This document shows positions 1-19,100 of a stretch of DNA of 64,000 bases, piece after piece. The DNA is taken from contig JAKUCV010006748.1 in NCBI GenBank assembly GCA_028386065.3, forward strand, positions 62,001-126,000, read 5' to 3'. Source of the stretch: Turnera subulata (Eukaryota; Streptophyta; Magnoliopsida; Malpighiales; Passifloraceae). The notes below the pieces were generated by a model. That model saw only the letters and a list, made by a program, of their open reading frames with translations, had not been told where the DNA came from and made no database searches. Position 1 is the stretch's first letter; every line of letters starts with the position of its first letter. Both the position numbers and the translations under genes were made by a program.

Positions 1-384
1 TCTTCGTAAGAGCTCTTTTTGTTCATCCAGGCACAAAGTTTCCAACTTTTCAGCCAACCTTCGAGCCTCATCAGCAGCATTCAGATACTCAGTAGCCTCT
101 TCAGGACCTAAGTCCCATATCATAGACTGATCAGTATCCCAATTCATGATCTTCTCCTGAACAACATTTAGACGTGCTTCAATGTCACTTATGCCCTCCT
201 CGTCTATGTCTATCTGTTGACTAATTGTGGTGATGGTAGATAACTGGCTGCCAAGGTCTGCCAGAATTTTCTTCGCATCATCTGTGAGGTTCTTCTTTGA
301 CCCTAATGCCCTCACAAGGTGTTCTGCAGCAGCAATTAAGTTCTGTTCTTCCAAGTCTGGTGTCACTGAGTTACAATCCCCCAT
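1..384 (-). CDS. EXO70 exocyst subunit, N-terminal part (runs off the window)
   Basis: The minus-strand frame starts at ATG 384-382 and stays open for 128 codons to the window edge. The protein begins MGDCNSVTPDLEEQNLIAAA and continues with an N-terminal block typical of plant EXO70 (LVRALGSKKNLTDDAKKILADLG, split here as LVRALGSKKN then LTDDAKKILADLG). Further on are a segment with EKIMNWDTDQSMIWDLG and a helical stretch with EATEYLNAADEARRLAEKL. EXO70 proteins are subunits of the octameric exocyst that tethers secretory vesicles to the plasma membrane. Plants have many paralogues, often intronless, which fits the open frame here. The wording is closest to the EXO70E type as I remember it, but the subclass is not certain. 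The C-terminal part, which binds membrane lipids in the family, lies outside the window. Confidence 0.85.
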   Translation of the reverse strand, partial: MGDCNSVTPDLEEQNLIAAAEHLVRALGSKKNLTDDAKKILADLGSQLSTITTISQQIDIDEEGISDIEARLNVVQEKIMNWDTDQSMIWDLGPEEATEYLNAADEARRLAEKLETLCLDEQKELLRR

Positions 385-2991
385 AGCAAGAAAATTCACA
401 AAGATCACCAAGAATCACAACACCCAGCCGATCCCCTCTTCTTAATGGTGAAAATAGAGCCTGAACCTGTAATAATGGCTGCCAATTCCTTCACACAGCG
501 GTAAATTCCCTTCTCAATCCACTACTCCTCCGCACAGGACAAAAAAGAAAGGCTAACATCCATGAATCCAGTGCCAAGTGGTAACTGTGGAAAGAAAATT
601 TTCAAACAATCAACAAAGGGACATACTAAGCTGGACAAATGAAGTAGCAAATCATGAAATGACTCAATAAAGGACACCAATAGTCCACTTGAAAAAGCTT
701 AGAAACAGTTCAAGTAGTACTTGCAGAGGACCCCCATTATGGACAGCACTGAGCTGATCCAGTAACAGAATAGAGAGACTATAACAGTAAGACAGAAAGC
801 AAGTACATATCACAAAAGGGTAAGTAAAAAAGGATCAACCTTTGACAGTCAACTACACAGAAGAGGCTCTTCACAGGCACAGAAGCTCAAGTTCACAACA
901 GTAGTGACAAAGAGAACAAGAGCAAGCCAAAAATGGGTTCAAAGAGTTCTCCAGTTAACAGAGTCAGAAAGAAGGTAAAGACAAAGACTCCATACAACCA
1001 AAACAACAAGATTCACACACTCAAACCTCAAAAGATCAGAATCAAGATCTACTAAGACAAGAAGCAGATGCTAAAGATAACCTGGACTTGTGAGTTCTAC
1101 CAAGTGTACGAAACAGTACAAAGAGATCAACGATTTAGTTTACTGACCTTTGCTTCAGAAGATGTAAGCTTTTTTATCAGAGTGAAGAAGATACTGGAGG
1201 CTGCAATCTCAATGGCTGATCTCTCTTACTTTCTTTCTCTCTCTTCCTTTTTCTACGGAGCTGAAGTCACTTATACCGTGAACCTTTTGATATTTTATTG
1301 TGTGTTCTTTTCACTTTTATATTCACTTTATTGGCCCTTTGAACTAAAACAAAACCTCCTTGTATTTATCCATCAACTGGCGTCCTTTCTTGCTTGTTGT
1401 TGCTACTTTGACCCTTCTAAATCTAGTCTACGCGGAAGAACACAAGAACATGTCGTTGGACTACCGGGGTTTGGGGGGGGGGATGCGTCTCCCTTGTATT
1501 ATCATCAGTTATTATCACACCTGTCCTCCTCCTAGTAATTTGGGGTGTTTAAGTGCTATCTTCACCAGGATTTTAGTTGTTTGTAAGTGGAAGTTTCCAA
1601 ATTAGAGTTTGTTTATTGTTTTTTTTGGATGAAATGTACTTATAGATGAAAGATACATTACCATAACTGATATAAAAAACATTACTATACGTACTTTTCC
1701 TATTTTTGGTTAGTAAAATCCTCATAGTGCAACTGATTAAAAAAAAAAAAGATCCAGAGTGCAACTTGCAAAATATATACAGGGACTGATGGAGTCAAAT
1801 TTTGCTTGTCACATATTGTTTATGACTTGTGACCAATATTTTGGCAATAAAACTAGTTAAATTACATCTTGTCCCTGGTAACAGTTTTTACTTGCGGAGT
1901 AATTCAACATTTTTTTAATTAAGTATGGAGCATGGAATTTTCTGATACGTGCATATCACAAATTTTGGAAGTTTTGAGTTCAAAGAACGGTTGTTGAATA
2001 TTTAACCCACTTATTAGTTGCCACACAATCTAGTTAGATATGATTAAACAAATAATCAACAGTTTGATTTGTGAGGCAGCTGAGTTGCGAATCCAAAGTT
2101 CTTTTTTTTATGGACCTTGAATTGAACATGAAATCTTCTATTCTTCCTTTGAACATATGATAAGATCTCCATATCTGATATAAAAATAGAGTCTCTTACT
2201 AGATGCCGGCTAGAGTTCCTCTTCCTTTTGACAAGAAATGAATTCATTTTGAGTACCAAATAAGTCTAATCATCATTAATACGGTATTGCTTCTGTGGAA
2301 TTGAATTTTTTATTGTCTTTTGCTGAAACTGGTTTCGTAGTTGTCTTGAGCAAGTTTTTGGGGATGTAGACTAGTCTAGATTAGTTGCTGGTGGCGGGTC
2401 TTTGTGCCATTTTCATTATTTCTTTCTTCTTTGTCTTGGGATCAAACCTTCCACGGTAGCATTAGCATCATCATTCTCCAATCAACTTCCCTAACTGACC
2501 ACAGTTATAGTTTCATGTTTCTAGATGTCTACCTAAGATATTATTTAGAATGGCTAGGCAATTAATATTTCAAGTTCCAGCCTTTCTTAATATATTAGAA
2601 AGAATGAAGGAAACAAATAAACAATACCACAGCCTATGTTGAATTGCTGATCCTGTTCATACATAGAAGATAGCAGTATAAAGAAAATTCTGACCAGCTA
2701 TTTTTTATAAGTAAGGGGGGGCTAAAGTGCTTTGCTTTCAATCATTGCTTCTAAAAAAGAGAGATCATCCAAAGCAAGATTTTCAAACCAGAGCTCAATT
2801 ACTAACAATTAACAAACCACAAATCTGTTCCACTTGCTTTCACCACTACATATATATATATTGAAAACTTTCCCTCCCTTTCTCCCCTACTAATTTCCTT
2901 TTTTCAGAGGATAAGAATGAGGCATACCCTTTGCCTAAACAGTAACAGTACTAACTTAACTTACTAACTCAAAGTGGAAAGCCACTTTGTT
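385..2991. other. Intergenic: EXO70 upstream region and 3' flank of SCPL gene
   Basis: This contains the 5' leader and promoter of the EXO70 gene (reading leftward) and the 3' flank of the carboxypeptidase gene. Short open frames around 1068-1605 show no recognisable protein signature. I see no RNA gene or transposon with clear ends. Confidence 0.6.
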
Positions 2992-10057
<7,066 letters not shown>

Positions 10058-10070
10058 CATTATGATAATT
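10058..10070. repeat. 13-bp target-site duplication of the LINE (3' side)
   Basis: cattatgataatt is repeated exactly at 16135-16147. Together the copies bracket the LINE. Confidence 0.9.
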
Positions 10071-13000
10071 TTTTTTTGAAAAGTGAATGAAAACCGCTAA
10101 CGGTTACAGAACTGGTCTGACTATGAAGATCATCTAACACCACCCCTAAACACCCAGATGGAATCTCAGGAAAAACTGACATTCCAGAAGGACATTGAAA
10201 GGCAAATTTAGCCATCCAATCCGCACACACATTTGATTCACGGTAGACATGCCGAAGCCGAACTGTCCAGTCTTGATGAAGCAAAGTGCGAATACCCCGA
10301 AACAAAGCTCCCCCCCTCCCTAGCACTAACACCGGATTCTGCAGCTGACGAACTATCTCCTGGGAATCAACCTCCACTTCCACGTATTTAAAGCCTAAGT
10401 CTAAAGTCATTTGAAGACCCGCCAGCAAACCCCAAAGCTCAGCATTTAAAACCGAACAACAGCCAATATTAACTGCAAAACCTCGAATCCACTGACCTGA
10501 CGCACCACGAAGAACCCCGCCAGCAGCAACCTTACACCCTTGTTTCGACACAGCGCCATCGCTATTAAGCTTTACCCACCCCAACGGTGGCACCTTCCAA
10601 TGCAAATCAGTGGTATGGCGGGATGAACAGGAACTCGGAGTGCCCACCAGAGGCTTCGCAAGAGCCTGTCTCACCTCCTTGCAAAACCTCAAAATACATT
10701 CCTTTGGAGCGAAGGGAGCCCTATCAGCAGAAAACACCAGACCATTCCTCCAATACCAAAGTTTCCAACATGAAACACCAAACCACAACCCCTATGGAAT
10801 CCCATCAAAGACAAAATGCTTTGAGGAAAGGTTGAACTCTAACCACTGACGAGTATTCCCAAAGGAAAAGAACACCGGAGGGAGGAGAGGACCAATCCCA
10901 TCCCATACATCTCGAGCCAACCGACAATCTCGCATGACATGGAGTACACTCTCAGCAGCAAGACCACAACAAGGACATACCGGAGAAGAACACAAACGAC
11001 GATGAAACCGCCGCTCATTCGTCATCAAAACTTCACGAGCCAAGAGCCAGAGGAAAGTGTGAATCCTTTGTGGCCCAGGCCAATGCCAGATAAGCACCCA
11101 GAGACGATCCAACACCGGCTGACTGACCGAAGAGGAAGCCACCAGCTGATATGCAGAACTCTTGGAAAAATACCCGGAGTTCGTGAATTTCCAATACACC
11201 ATGTCCTCACCGGAGACCCCTGAAGGCGGGTTGACACTCACAATACACAAATAGATCTCCATCGGAAGCAAGGACTGAAGTCTGTGCCATGCCCAACACC
11301 CAGAGTCCGTTACAAACTCAGACACCCTTTTGTTCCATTCAGATTTGGGTATTAGAATCAACGCCCAATCCTTCAGTGGCCCAATATCCTCAACCCAAGG
11401 ATCACACCAGAAACGGACATCCCCTCCAAATCCAACACACCATTCAGTACCCTACTTCACAATGTCCCAAACCTTAGCGATACCCCGCCATAAAGAGGAC
11501 ACACCCGAAGTAGGAAGCACATCCGGTAACCGAGGCCCACCATAAATGTACTTACTGCGGAGTACTTGCACCCATAGTGCCTCCGGATGAGCAAGAAAAA
11601 CCCAACCCAGCTTTGCTAACAGTGCCTGATTCTGAGCATCCAAATGCCGTAGACCTAACCCACCCTGATTCTTAGCAGTACACACCAAATCCCAAGAAGC
11701 CAAGTGTATTTTCCGGTGTTGGGCAGAAGAACCCCACAAGAAACGACGGCATTTCTGCTCAATGGCATTCACAGTCACTTGAGGTAGCCAGACCGTCTGC
11801 ATGGTAAAGATAGGGAGTGCAGAAAGCACAGATTGGGACAACGTAAGCCGCCCAGCCAAAGATAAATGACGACCCTTCCAATGAGACAATCTGACATTCA
11901 CCGTCTCCAATACTCGGTGATAAGTATTCCTGCCCACTCTACCATGTAACAAGGGAACACCCAAATATCTCCCCAAATCCTCCGATACAGCAAAACCCAA
12001 CCCCGAAGCAAAAGCATCCCGCACATGAGCTGGTACTTTCTTAGAAAACAACATTTGGGTTTTAGACACACTAACCTTTTGGCCCGACGAGTCACAGAAA
12101 CATTGTAACACCCCATTCACTACCGAAATCTGATCCTCACTGGACTCACAAAAGAGCATCATGTCATCGACAAAGAAAATATGAGAGAGGGGTGGACCCT
12201 GACGGCTAAGAACAATCGGTTTCCAAAGGCCCTCCCCCACAGCTACATTGATGAGATGACTAAGCCGTTCAACACATAACACATATAAATATGGAAATAA
12301 AGGGTCACCCTAACGAACCCCCCGAGAAGGCCAGAAAGAAGAAGTGAGATCCCCATTCCAAATAATCCGCATTTCCGTATTGGAGATGCATCTCATAATG
12401 GCTGAAATAAACTTATCCGGAAAACCCACATCCACTAAAGTCTCATGAATGAAACTCCACCGCAACCGATCACAAGCCTTCTCCAAATCAATCTTAATAG
12501 CTACCATCCCGGGACCAGTCTTACGAACTCGCATGGTATGCATCACCTCCTGAGCAATTACTATGTTATCCGTGATATGTCGGCCAGGAATGAAGCTACA
12601 CTGAGTCGGAGCAATGAGATTGGTGAGAAAAGGTTTCAACCGGTTAACCAAGACCTTTGTAAGAGCTTTATAAAGAACATTACAAAGGCCAATAGGCCGA
12701 AATTGAGACATAAGTTCCGGCTGATCCACCTTTGGAAGCAACACTAAGTTGGTAGCATTTAAAGAATCAGACCATACCTCTCCCTCAAAATTCGACTGCA
12801 CGAAAGACACAACAGATGTCCTCACCACCCCCCAATGCTGCTGAAAAAAATAATGCATGAAAACCATCCGGACCAGGCGCCTTCAACAGCCCAATATCAA
12901 ATATGGCTTGTTTGATCTCGTCCTCCGAAAGACCGAAGCCCAAAGGTTGCAATAGAACGAGAGAGATAGCTAGAAAACGACCCCTGATAGGAAAAAGAGG

Positions 13001-14224
13001 AGCTACTAGACAATCCTCTGAAAACAACTCCTTCTAAAAATTAACCTCCAAAAGCTGAAGTGCGGCACCATCCGTACACCATGCCCTAGAGTCATCTTTC
13101 AGAGCTACCACTCGATTTAATCTACATCTCTCCACAAACTTAGTATGATAGAAGGCAGTATTTCTATCCCCATCAGTGATCCATTCCGATCTCGCCTTCT
13201 GGTACCATACTAATTCCTCATGTACAAGCACCTCCAAGTATTCCATTTGCAAATCCTGCTCCAAAGCAACCAGAAAATCTGAATGGCGATGCTCTAAGGC
13301 TCGCTGGATATCCCCCAACCTCTTCAGTAATAACCTTTTGCGCTTAAGAACATTGCCAAACACGTTTTCATACCAATCTTTCAACTGTGTAGCCAACAGC
13401 GAAAGAGAAGCATCGACAGGAAGGGATGATGGCCATGCGTGTTGCACAAAAGAACCAAAAGAGGGATGGCGCACCCACGCCGCTTGAAACTGAAATCGTT
13501 GAGTCCTGCTCCCATTCCCCCCAGAAGACAACCCCTGCGGACATCCCAAATCAATCAACAAAGGCCTGTGATCTGAGCATGTCATGGGAAGATGATACAC
13601 CCTCGTATCCGGCCACATAGACAACCAAGCTTGATTTCCAAGGGCCCTATCCAAACGCTCCCAAACCAAACCTCTACGCCATGTGAATTGAGGGCCATGG
13701 TAGCCCAGATCCAAAAGGTGACAGGAATCCAAGCAAGCTTAAAACCACTTACACCCCTGGCGAATAGAAACAGTTGTCCCTCGAATCTCAGAAGCAGAAA
13801 GAATGGCATTAAAATCACCTGCTAGCATCCATGGCTGAGAAATTGTACTCGCCAGACTACACAGATTGGCCCACAAATAATGCCGTATAGCCGGACGTGG
13901 ACTACCAAATACTGCCGTAAACAAGAAACTCCGAGCATCCTTCTTCACAGCCATATGAAGCAGCTGAATATGTTCCTACAACACAGTCACTTCAACCGAA
14001 TTCCTCCAACAAACCCAAATTCCCCCGGAAAAACCAATAGCCTCAATACGATGAGAATTAGGAAAACCCAACTGCCTAACCACCAAATTAGCAGTCCTCC
14101 CACTCACCCGAGTTTCTGTCAGCACCAAAACCTCCACCCGATTTTGCCGAACCAAATCTTTAACAGCAAGTTGCAAATACTCTCTACCGGCACCTCGGCA
14201 ATTCAAACAAAGAAGTTTAATCAT
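10071..14224 (-). pseudogene. LINE ORF2: endonuclease, reverse transcriptase, RNase H, broken
   Basis: It begins MIKLLCLNCRGAGREYL at 14224, the usual start of the APE-like endonuclease (LNCRG; later VLTETRV, SDHRPLL). Reverse transcriptase motifs follow: APGPDGFHALFF near 12860, RPIGLCNVLYKALTKVLVNR, then FVDD near 12160 in place of the catalytic FADD. A linker with CPCCGLAAESVLHVMRDC lies near 10930, and an RNase H domain (NSDGAVSKQG, LNAELWGLLAGL, VEVDSQEIV) near 10560-10290. Stops fall near 13975, 13739, 13034, 12310, 11452 and 10790. One frameshift near 12850 is an extra T in a T-run. The final frame reads into the A-tail and stops inside the target duplication, so the native end is uncertain. 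Confidence 0.88.
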
Positions 14225-14256
14225 TAAAATAGATTAAGGGAAAGGGAGGATTAAAC

Positions 14257-16044
14257 CTAACTTGGCTCACCCGATGGAGACGGAACTGGTGTGGAATCTA
14301 TAGACTCCGACTGAACAATCTCCCCTGTCCGACCAGCAGGAGTCTTCTTCTTGGTCGATGCCACTTTGAGAGGCAGCTTCTTCAAGGGTAGTACCAGACT
14401 GAGCTTAGTCCCCCGATCCTTACCCATTCGAACCACCATGTTCAAGTCTGGGGGGTCTGGCCACATCACCCCATTCAATGCAGTAACCAAAAGTGCAAAA
14501 TTGGGATCATTAAAGAGTTCCGTGGTTATGGTCTGTTCCTGGAGTTCAGTTGGAAACACAAACCGGTTAGACTGGGAAGGTAGAGTTATGGCAGTATGGC
14601 CCTTCAGCAGACCGGAACTAACCAAAGGCCGAGGAGGAACTAAAGAAACAACGGGACAAGAGCTAGAGGGAACAGGGGTTGGAGGAAAAGCAAAAGATGT
14701 AGAAGGACCTGGACCAACCTGGGCTCCTATATGGGCCTTCCCTTTATCGATCCTAGCAAGTACCTGTGTAGGAACCTCACCGCTGAACTGTCCCCCTTTG
14801 GGCCTCTTAACCCAATTAGTCTTAGTACCCGAAGAAGGTGATTGACCCATAGATGCTAAAAAAGGACCCTGTGGAACTGTGGGCTCAACCTCCTCCACAT
14901 CATTAAGGACCGAAAACCTGGAACCATTACCCTTTTTGTCAAAATTTATCCCGCCCTATGCGGGCTGTTGCCATGCACGTCTCCTGGAATTACGTGGTGC
15001 GTTCATCCACTCCCCCACTGTTTTTGGACTAGGGTTTGAAGCCATACTTACTGACGCCGTTGTGTTACCGGACCCGCTGCCAATAGAGCTCACCGCAGCT
15101 GCTCTCTCACGGGCAACCCGGGCCGGACAAGATGCCAGACTATGAAAGATACTGCCACACTCATAACACACCGTGGGAAGTCCCTCATACATAACCAGAA
15201 ATTCCTCCTCCTCAACCTCCACCATACCTTTCAATAGCTTTTGCAAATCCACCTCAACAGCCACCCGTGCAAATTTACCCCGTTGAGACTTGAGAATGTT
15301 CTCATTAATCTTCATAGCACTCTCAACCAAATTTCCCAGCGCCAACAGAACATTCTTATCATACCAAGACAGAGGGAAATTAGGAAAACGAACCCAAACC
15401 ACAGTCGTCGACACTTGACCCCTGGATGCCCGAAAAGAAGTGACCCATGGCTGAACTGTAAGAACATAAATCATGATTTGCCAAGGACCATCCGCTAAAG
15501 CATGAATGTAATCAGCTTCTTTTTCAAAACGCACCGCATAAAACTCATTGTCCAGATCAATAACTCGAACGGCCCCCGTTGGTTTCCAAAGTGACTGAAG
15601 ACGAGCACAGAGGGTTTTGTAGCCGATACTTTTACCGAGCAGCTTAACAATGACGGCATGTTGCCATGCTTTCTCCAATCTCTTCTTGTAATCAGCCGAG
15701 AAAGAGAGAGACAACCCATGCTTTCCCTGAACAAAACGAATATCACCTTCCTCGCACTCCACAGAATCCTCCTGCATCCACTCATCCGGGTTGGAGCCAC
15801 CGCCTCCTCGTGCCAGAATATCCCTGAAACTCGGAACAGTGGTCGAAGAAGGGCTCGACGACACTGTCTCCTTGGCCACCTGCTCCGTCATCACCGAATC
15901 CGCCGCACCAGACTCCCCCAACCCTACCGGGGAACCATCCACAACCATGGCCGTCTCTGTGTCCGTGGGTAACGGGTCCTGATCACGGATACGAACCTTC
16001 TTGGTCGATCAATCAACAGCGTCTTCCACCGATGCCTCCGACAT
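14257..16044 (-). pseudogene. LINE ORF1: DUF4283 and zinc-knuckle RNA-binding protein, two stops
   Basis: One minus-strand frame runs from ATG 16044-16042 to a stop at 14257, about 595 codons, interrupted by TGA at 16011-16009 and TAG at 14958-14956. Both parts are in the same frame. The central region has the DUF4283 pattern (KSIGYKTLCARLQSLWKPTG, later VWVRFPNFPLSWY) and a CCHC knuckle CYECGSIFHSLASC. The C-terminal third is Pro/Ser/Lys-rich. In plant L1 elements this protein coats the RNA as a nucleic-acid chaperone. The upstream TGA sits where a CGA would fit and the TAG where a CAG would fit, both C-to-T changes; this is inference. Confidence 0.85.
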
Positions 16045-16134
16045 GGCCACACAAAACCCTAGAAAAAATTGAGAGAATTCCGAACTTCTCACTTAATATC
16101 TTAATCCCTCTCGCTCTAGAGAGTTAATCTCACA

Positions 16135-16147
16135 CATTATGATAATT
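16135..16147. repeat. 13-bp target-site duplication of the LINE (5' side)
   Basis: This is an exact copy of the sequence at 10058-10070, immediately upstream of the element's 5' end. The intact copy indicates that the element is not 5'-truncated in the usual L1 way. Confidence 0.9.
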
Positions 16148-19100
16148 AACCCAACGGCACATTTTCTAGAACAAGTTAAATAAGTTGCTTTTGCAAATTG
16201 AAAAGTCAAAAATATAAATCATGCATTATGGTCCAGTTTTATATTTTGTTTTCTCTTTTATTTTTGGGCAATATATAGAAAGATCCGGAATGAACATATA
16301 TGAATCTATTGCTTCTCACCGAAAAAGTTACATATATCTTTGCGTAGGTTGTGCAGAAGTCAATCAGCAATTGTTTATACAGACCTATAGTTTTCTTCTT
16401 TTTTTCTTTTTTTTTTCTTTGGGTACTACTGCAGTTCTACGTACGTACTATTATTATAATTTGTTTTTGACGTAATTATTTTTGTACAATATTCAACTGT
16501 TGTGTTATGTCCACACTCCACTAGATTCTGAGATATGCATAAGATTTGAAGGGTTGAACAGTTGGCAAGTCAGCTAAGCACACGAGCTAGTGACAAGACC
16601 ATGGGAGTCACTGTCCAATCAGAGCTTTGTTTGTATTTTTGTGGTCCAATTGGTCAAAGCCACCCTTTGTGTTCTTTCTTGCATGGCTATAATATATTAT
16701 AGCTAGCTTTGTTTTCATGCTCGAGTAGAAGTAGTAGGCTCACATATGGGTTACATCGCATTTAAGAGACCAGGTACCAGAAACAATGGATGTGATCCCT
16801 GAAAGAAATATGACACTACTAGTATGATGATGATTTTCTTTTCTGGGGAGCAAAAATGATATGATGACTTTTGAGTTTTGGGTTAAGATAAAAATCATGA
16901 TATGATGACTTTTGACTCGGCAACCGCTATATATTCTCATATTTTAAAATCTTAATTGAATTAACCCAATAAATAAGCTTCTATGTCCATATGTCGGTAC
17001 AATAAACTAACGAACTTCAATCAACTTTGCACTTGGCATAACTCAAAGTTTAAGGCAAAGATCCGGTTTAAAGTTATGTGTGATACTGATATTAATAGGA
17101 CTATTAATTTGTGACTTCGCTTCATGTTGTTTACTCTAATACTCTCTAGCAACGCAAACTGCCGGCACTGACATGCATGTACATCTAATTCCGTAATCAC
17201 GCATGCCACTAGAGCGTAAATATTATATTATTATTACCATTCATCCAAAAACAAAAAAAAAAAAAACACCTTAAAAAGTTTCGATGAATCTTGAGAACGA
17301 ATCAAATCAGTTTTCTTTTTCTATAATTTGTTGCCTCAAATATTTTCGATATCATATGGATGTATACAAATTTATCTTTTCATTTGGAATGACGTAAAGT
17401 GTGACTTGTGAGTCTTACGGCATTTTCTAGAACATTTTTTTTTTCTCATCCAGTATCCGGAATTTTGCCCCGACTAATCCGGTTGACCCGCATCGTGTTA
17501 TGATGGGTGAGTCTCTGGTTGGGGATATTATCTCTTGCCGCCAAGAAAATTTTATTGAATCAATAACAAATAATGAATTGCGTAATGCATTCCTTTAAAC
17601 CCCAGAATCCAGGTTTCAGGTCCTGGTAAAAACGAGTATATGAAAAATTATGCATTGACAGTGGTCCTACATCAAGGGTGACGCATCGAGCCAAGGGAAG
17701 AGATTAGTTCGGTTGTAAACTGGGATACTCTTCTCCCATAAAAAATGGATTGCATTTAAATATTTGGAACTAATCTTTATCCTATGATTTGTGCTAACAA
17801 AAATATCTATATATTATCTTTAATTTAATAAACCACAAACTCCCAAACGGGTAGTTTACAAATCCCTATTTGACAAGTTATGCATGCAATCGACCATTCT
17901 ATTAAGTGACAAAAGATCATGTCAAAGTAACCACGATTATTGGCATAGCGATGACAAGGCTCACGTGCATATGTGTGCTAAACCGATTACTGATATGATG
18001 CTTAGCTTGATTAATAGACATTCAAAATGAGATAGGCCACACTTCCCATCAAAACCAAGTTTAACTTGTGAGAAATCCTACCAAAAAAAAAATTGGGTAA
18101 GAAAATTAACTGTGATTCCTCAACAGTCAACACCAAGAAGCGAGAAAATGTCTTTGGAATAAAAAGTTTGATTTCAACTTCCAATTAGATACCTTCTTGG
18201 ACCAAAACTATTAATCCATGATTGTTTTTCTTCTAGAATGATGCGTTCTTTTTTGTCTAAGAAACTAACAATATAATTAGGTATCAGTGACTTATTATAA
18301 CTTTACAAGTTTCGCAGTCGTCGAAGTCTGTACATAAATCTGAACATCTTGAGTAAGGAATTCTATATACAAAAAGTTATTTTTCTTTATCCAAGGGAGG
18401 TAGTGAAATTAAAGAAAACACGTCCACACGCATCTAATAATCATCTCCTTTTTTCTGATGTGTATGTATTTATCGTTACGTACGTGTAACTATCAGCATA
18501 GCATTTCAAGATAGCCAATAATTGTAGGCATTACTGTATACACGAAAATGAAGTGAAATATTTGTTTATCTTTCTTGAATAAATTAATGTAATGTTGATG
18601 CAGGGTTTTTAGAAGGACCCTGTACGCACGTGTAATTAATTAACAGGCATTGTTGTTGTGTAACTTTTTCCTTACTGTGAGAAATAAAAAGTTACTACTA
18701 CTACTTCGCGGCAACTAAGATTGAATTAGTGTTGTGGTAAACTTTAACAAAAATTAGCGACCAGATATTTAGAAAATAATTATCTCTATGTTCATAGCAT
18801 CTAGTGTCGAACAACTCCACGTGTGATATTGACTTCTAGCCATGGACATACATGCAATAAGCTCTAAAAAGTATCAGATCACGTAATTTGGCGAATCTAA
18901 TTCATAGATAATCGAGGACGGATAATTCCAAGTGTCCCCTAACCATAAAATTAGCCTTGCTTTGACTGATTCCTTCAATTATTTTGTGTAAGCAAAAGAA
19001 GGTTCGACGCTATTTTTGCGAAAACACTGCCCATGACTTCCACATTTGCACTTTTTTTTTAAAAAAAAATTAACAATATCAATTATTCAAAGATGAAAAC

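Larger units (their letters stand above)
10071..16134 (-). mobile_element. L1-type LINE with RNase H, near full length, dead
   Basis: A 6.06-kb non-LTR retrotransposon on the minus strand. Its boundaries are set by a perfect 13-bp duplication, cattatgataatt, at 10058-10070 and 16135-16147, and by an A-run (T-run on the plus strand, 10069-10078) at the 3' end. It has a leader of about 90 nt, ORF1 (16044-14257), a 32-nt gap and ORF2 (from 14224). ORF2 holds an endonuclease, reverse transcriptase, a zinc-knuckle-like linker and an RNase H domain, the order seen in plant L1 elements. Several in-frame stops and at least one frameshift show it cannot encode its own proteins now. It lies between the carboxypeptidase and the small gene at 20760 and interrupts no recognised gene. 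Confidence 0.92.

Noticed and set aside
1068..1605. Plus-strand frames of 155 and 81 aa
   Set aside because: They overlap each other in different frames, have no motif, and lie in the EXO70 upstream region.
14351..15145. Plus-strand frames of 164 and 88 aa
   Set aside because: They are shadows of LINE ORF1 on the minus strand.
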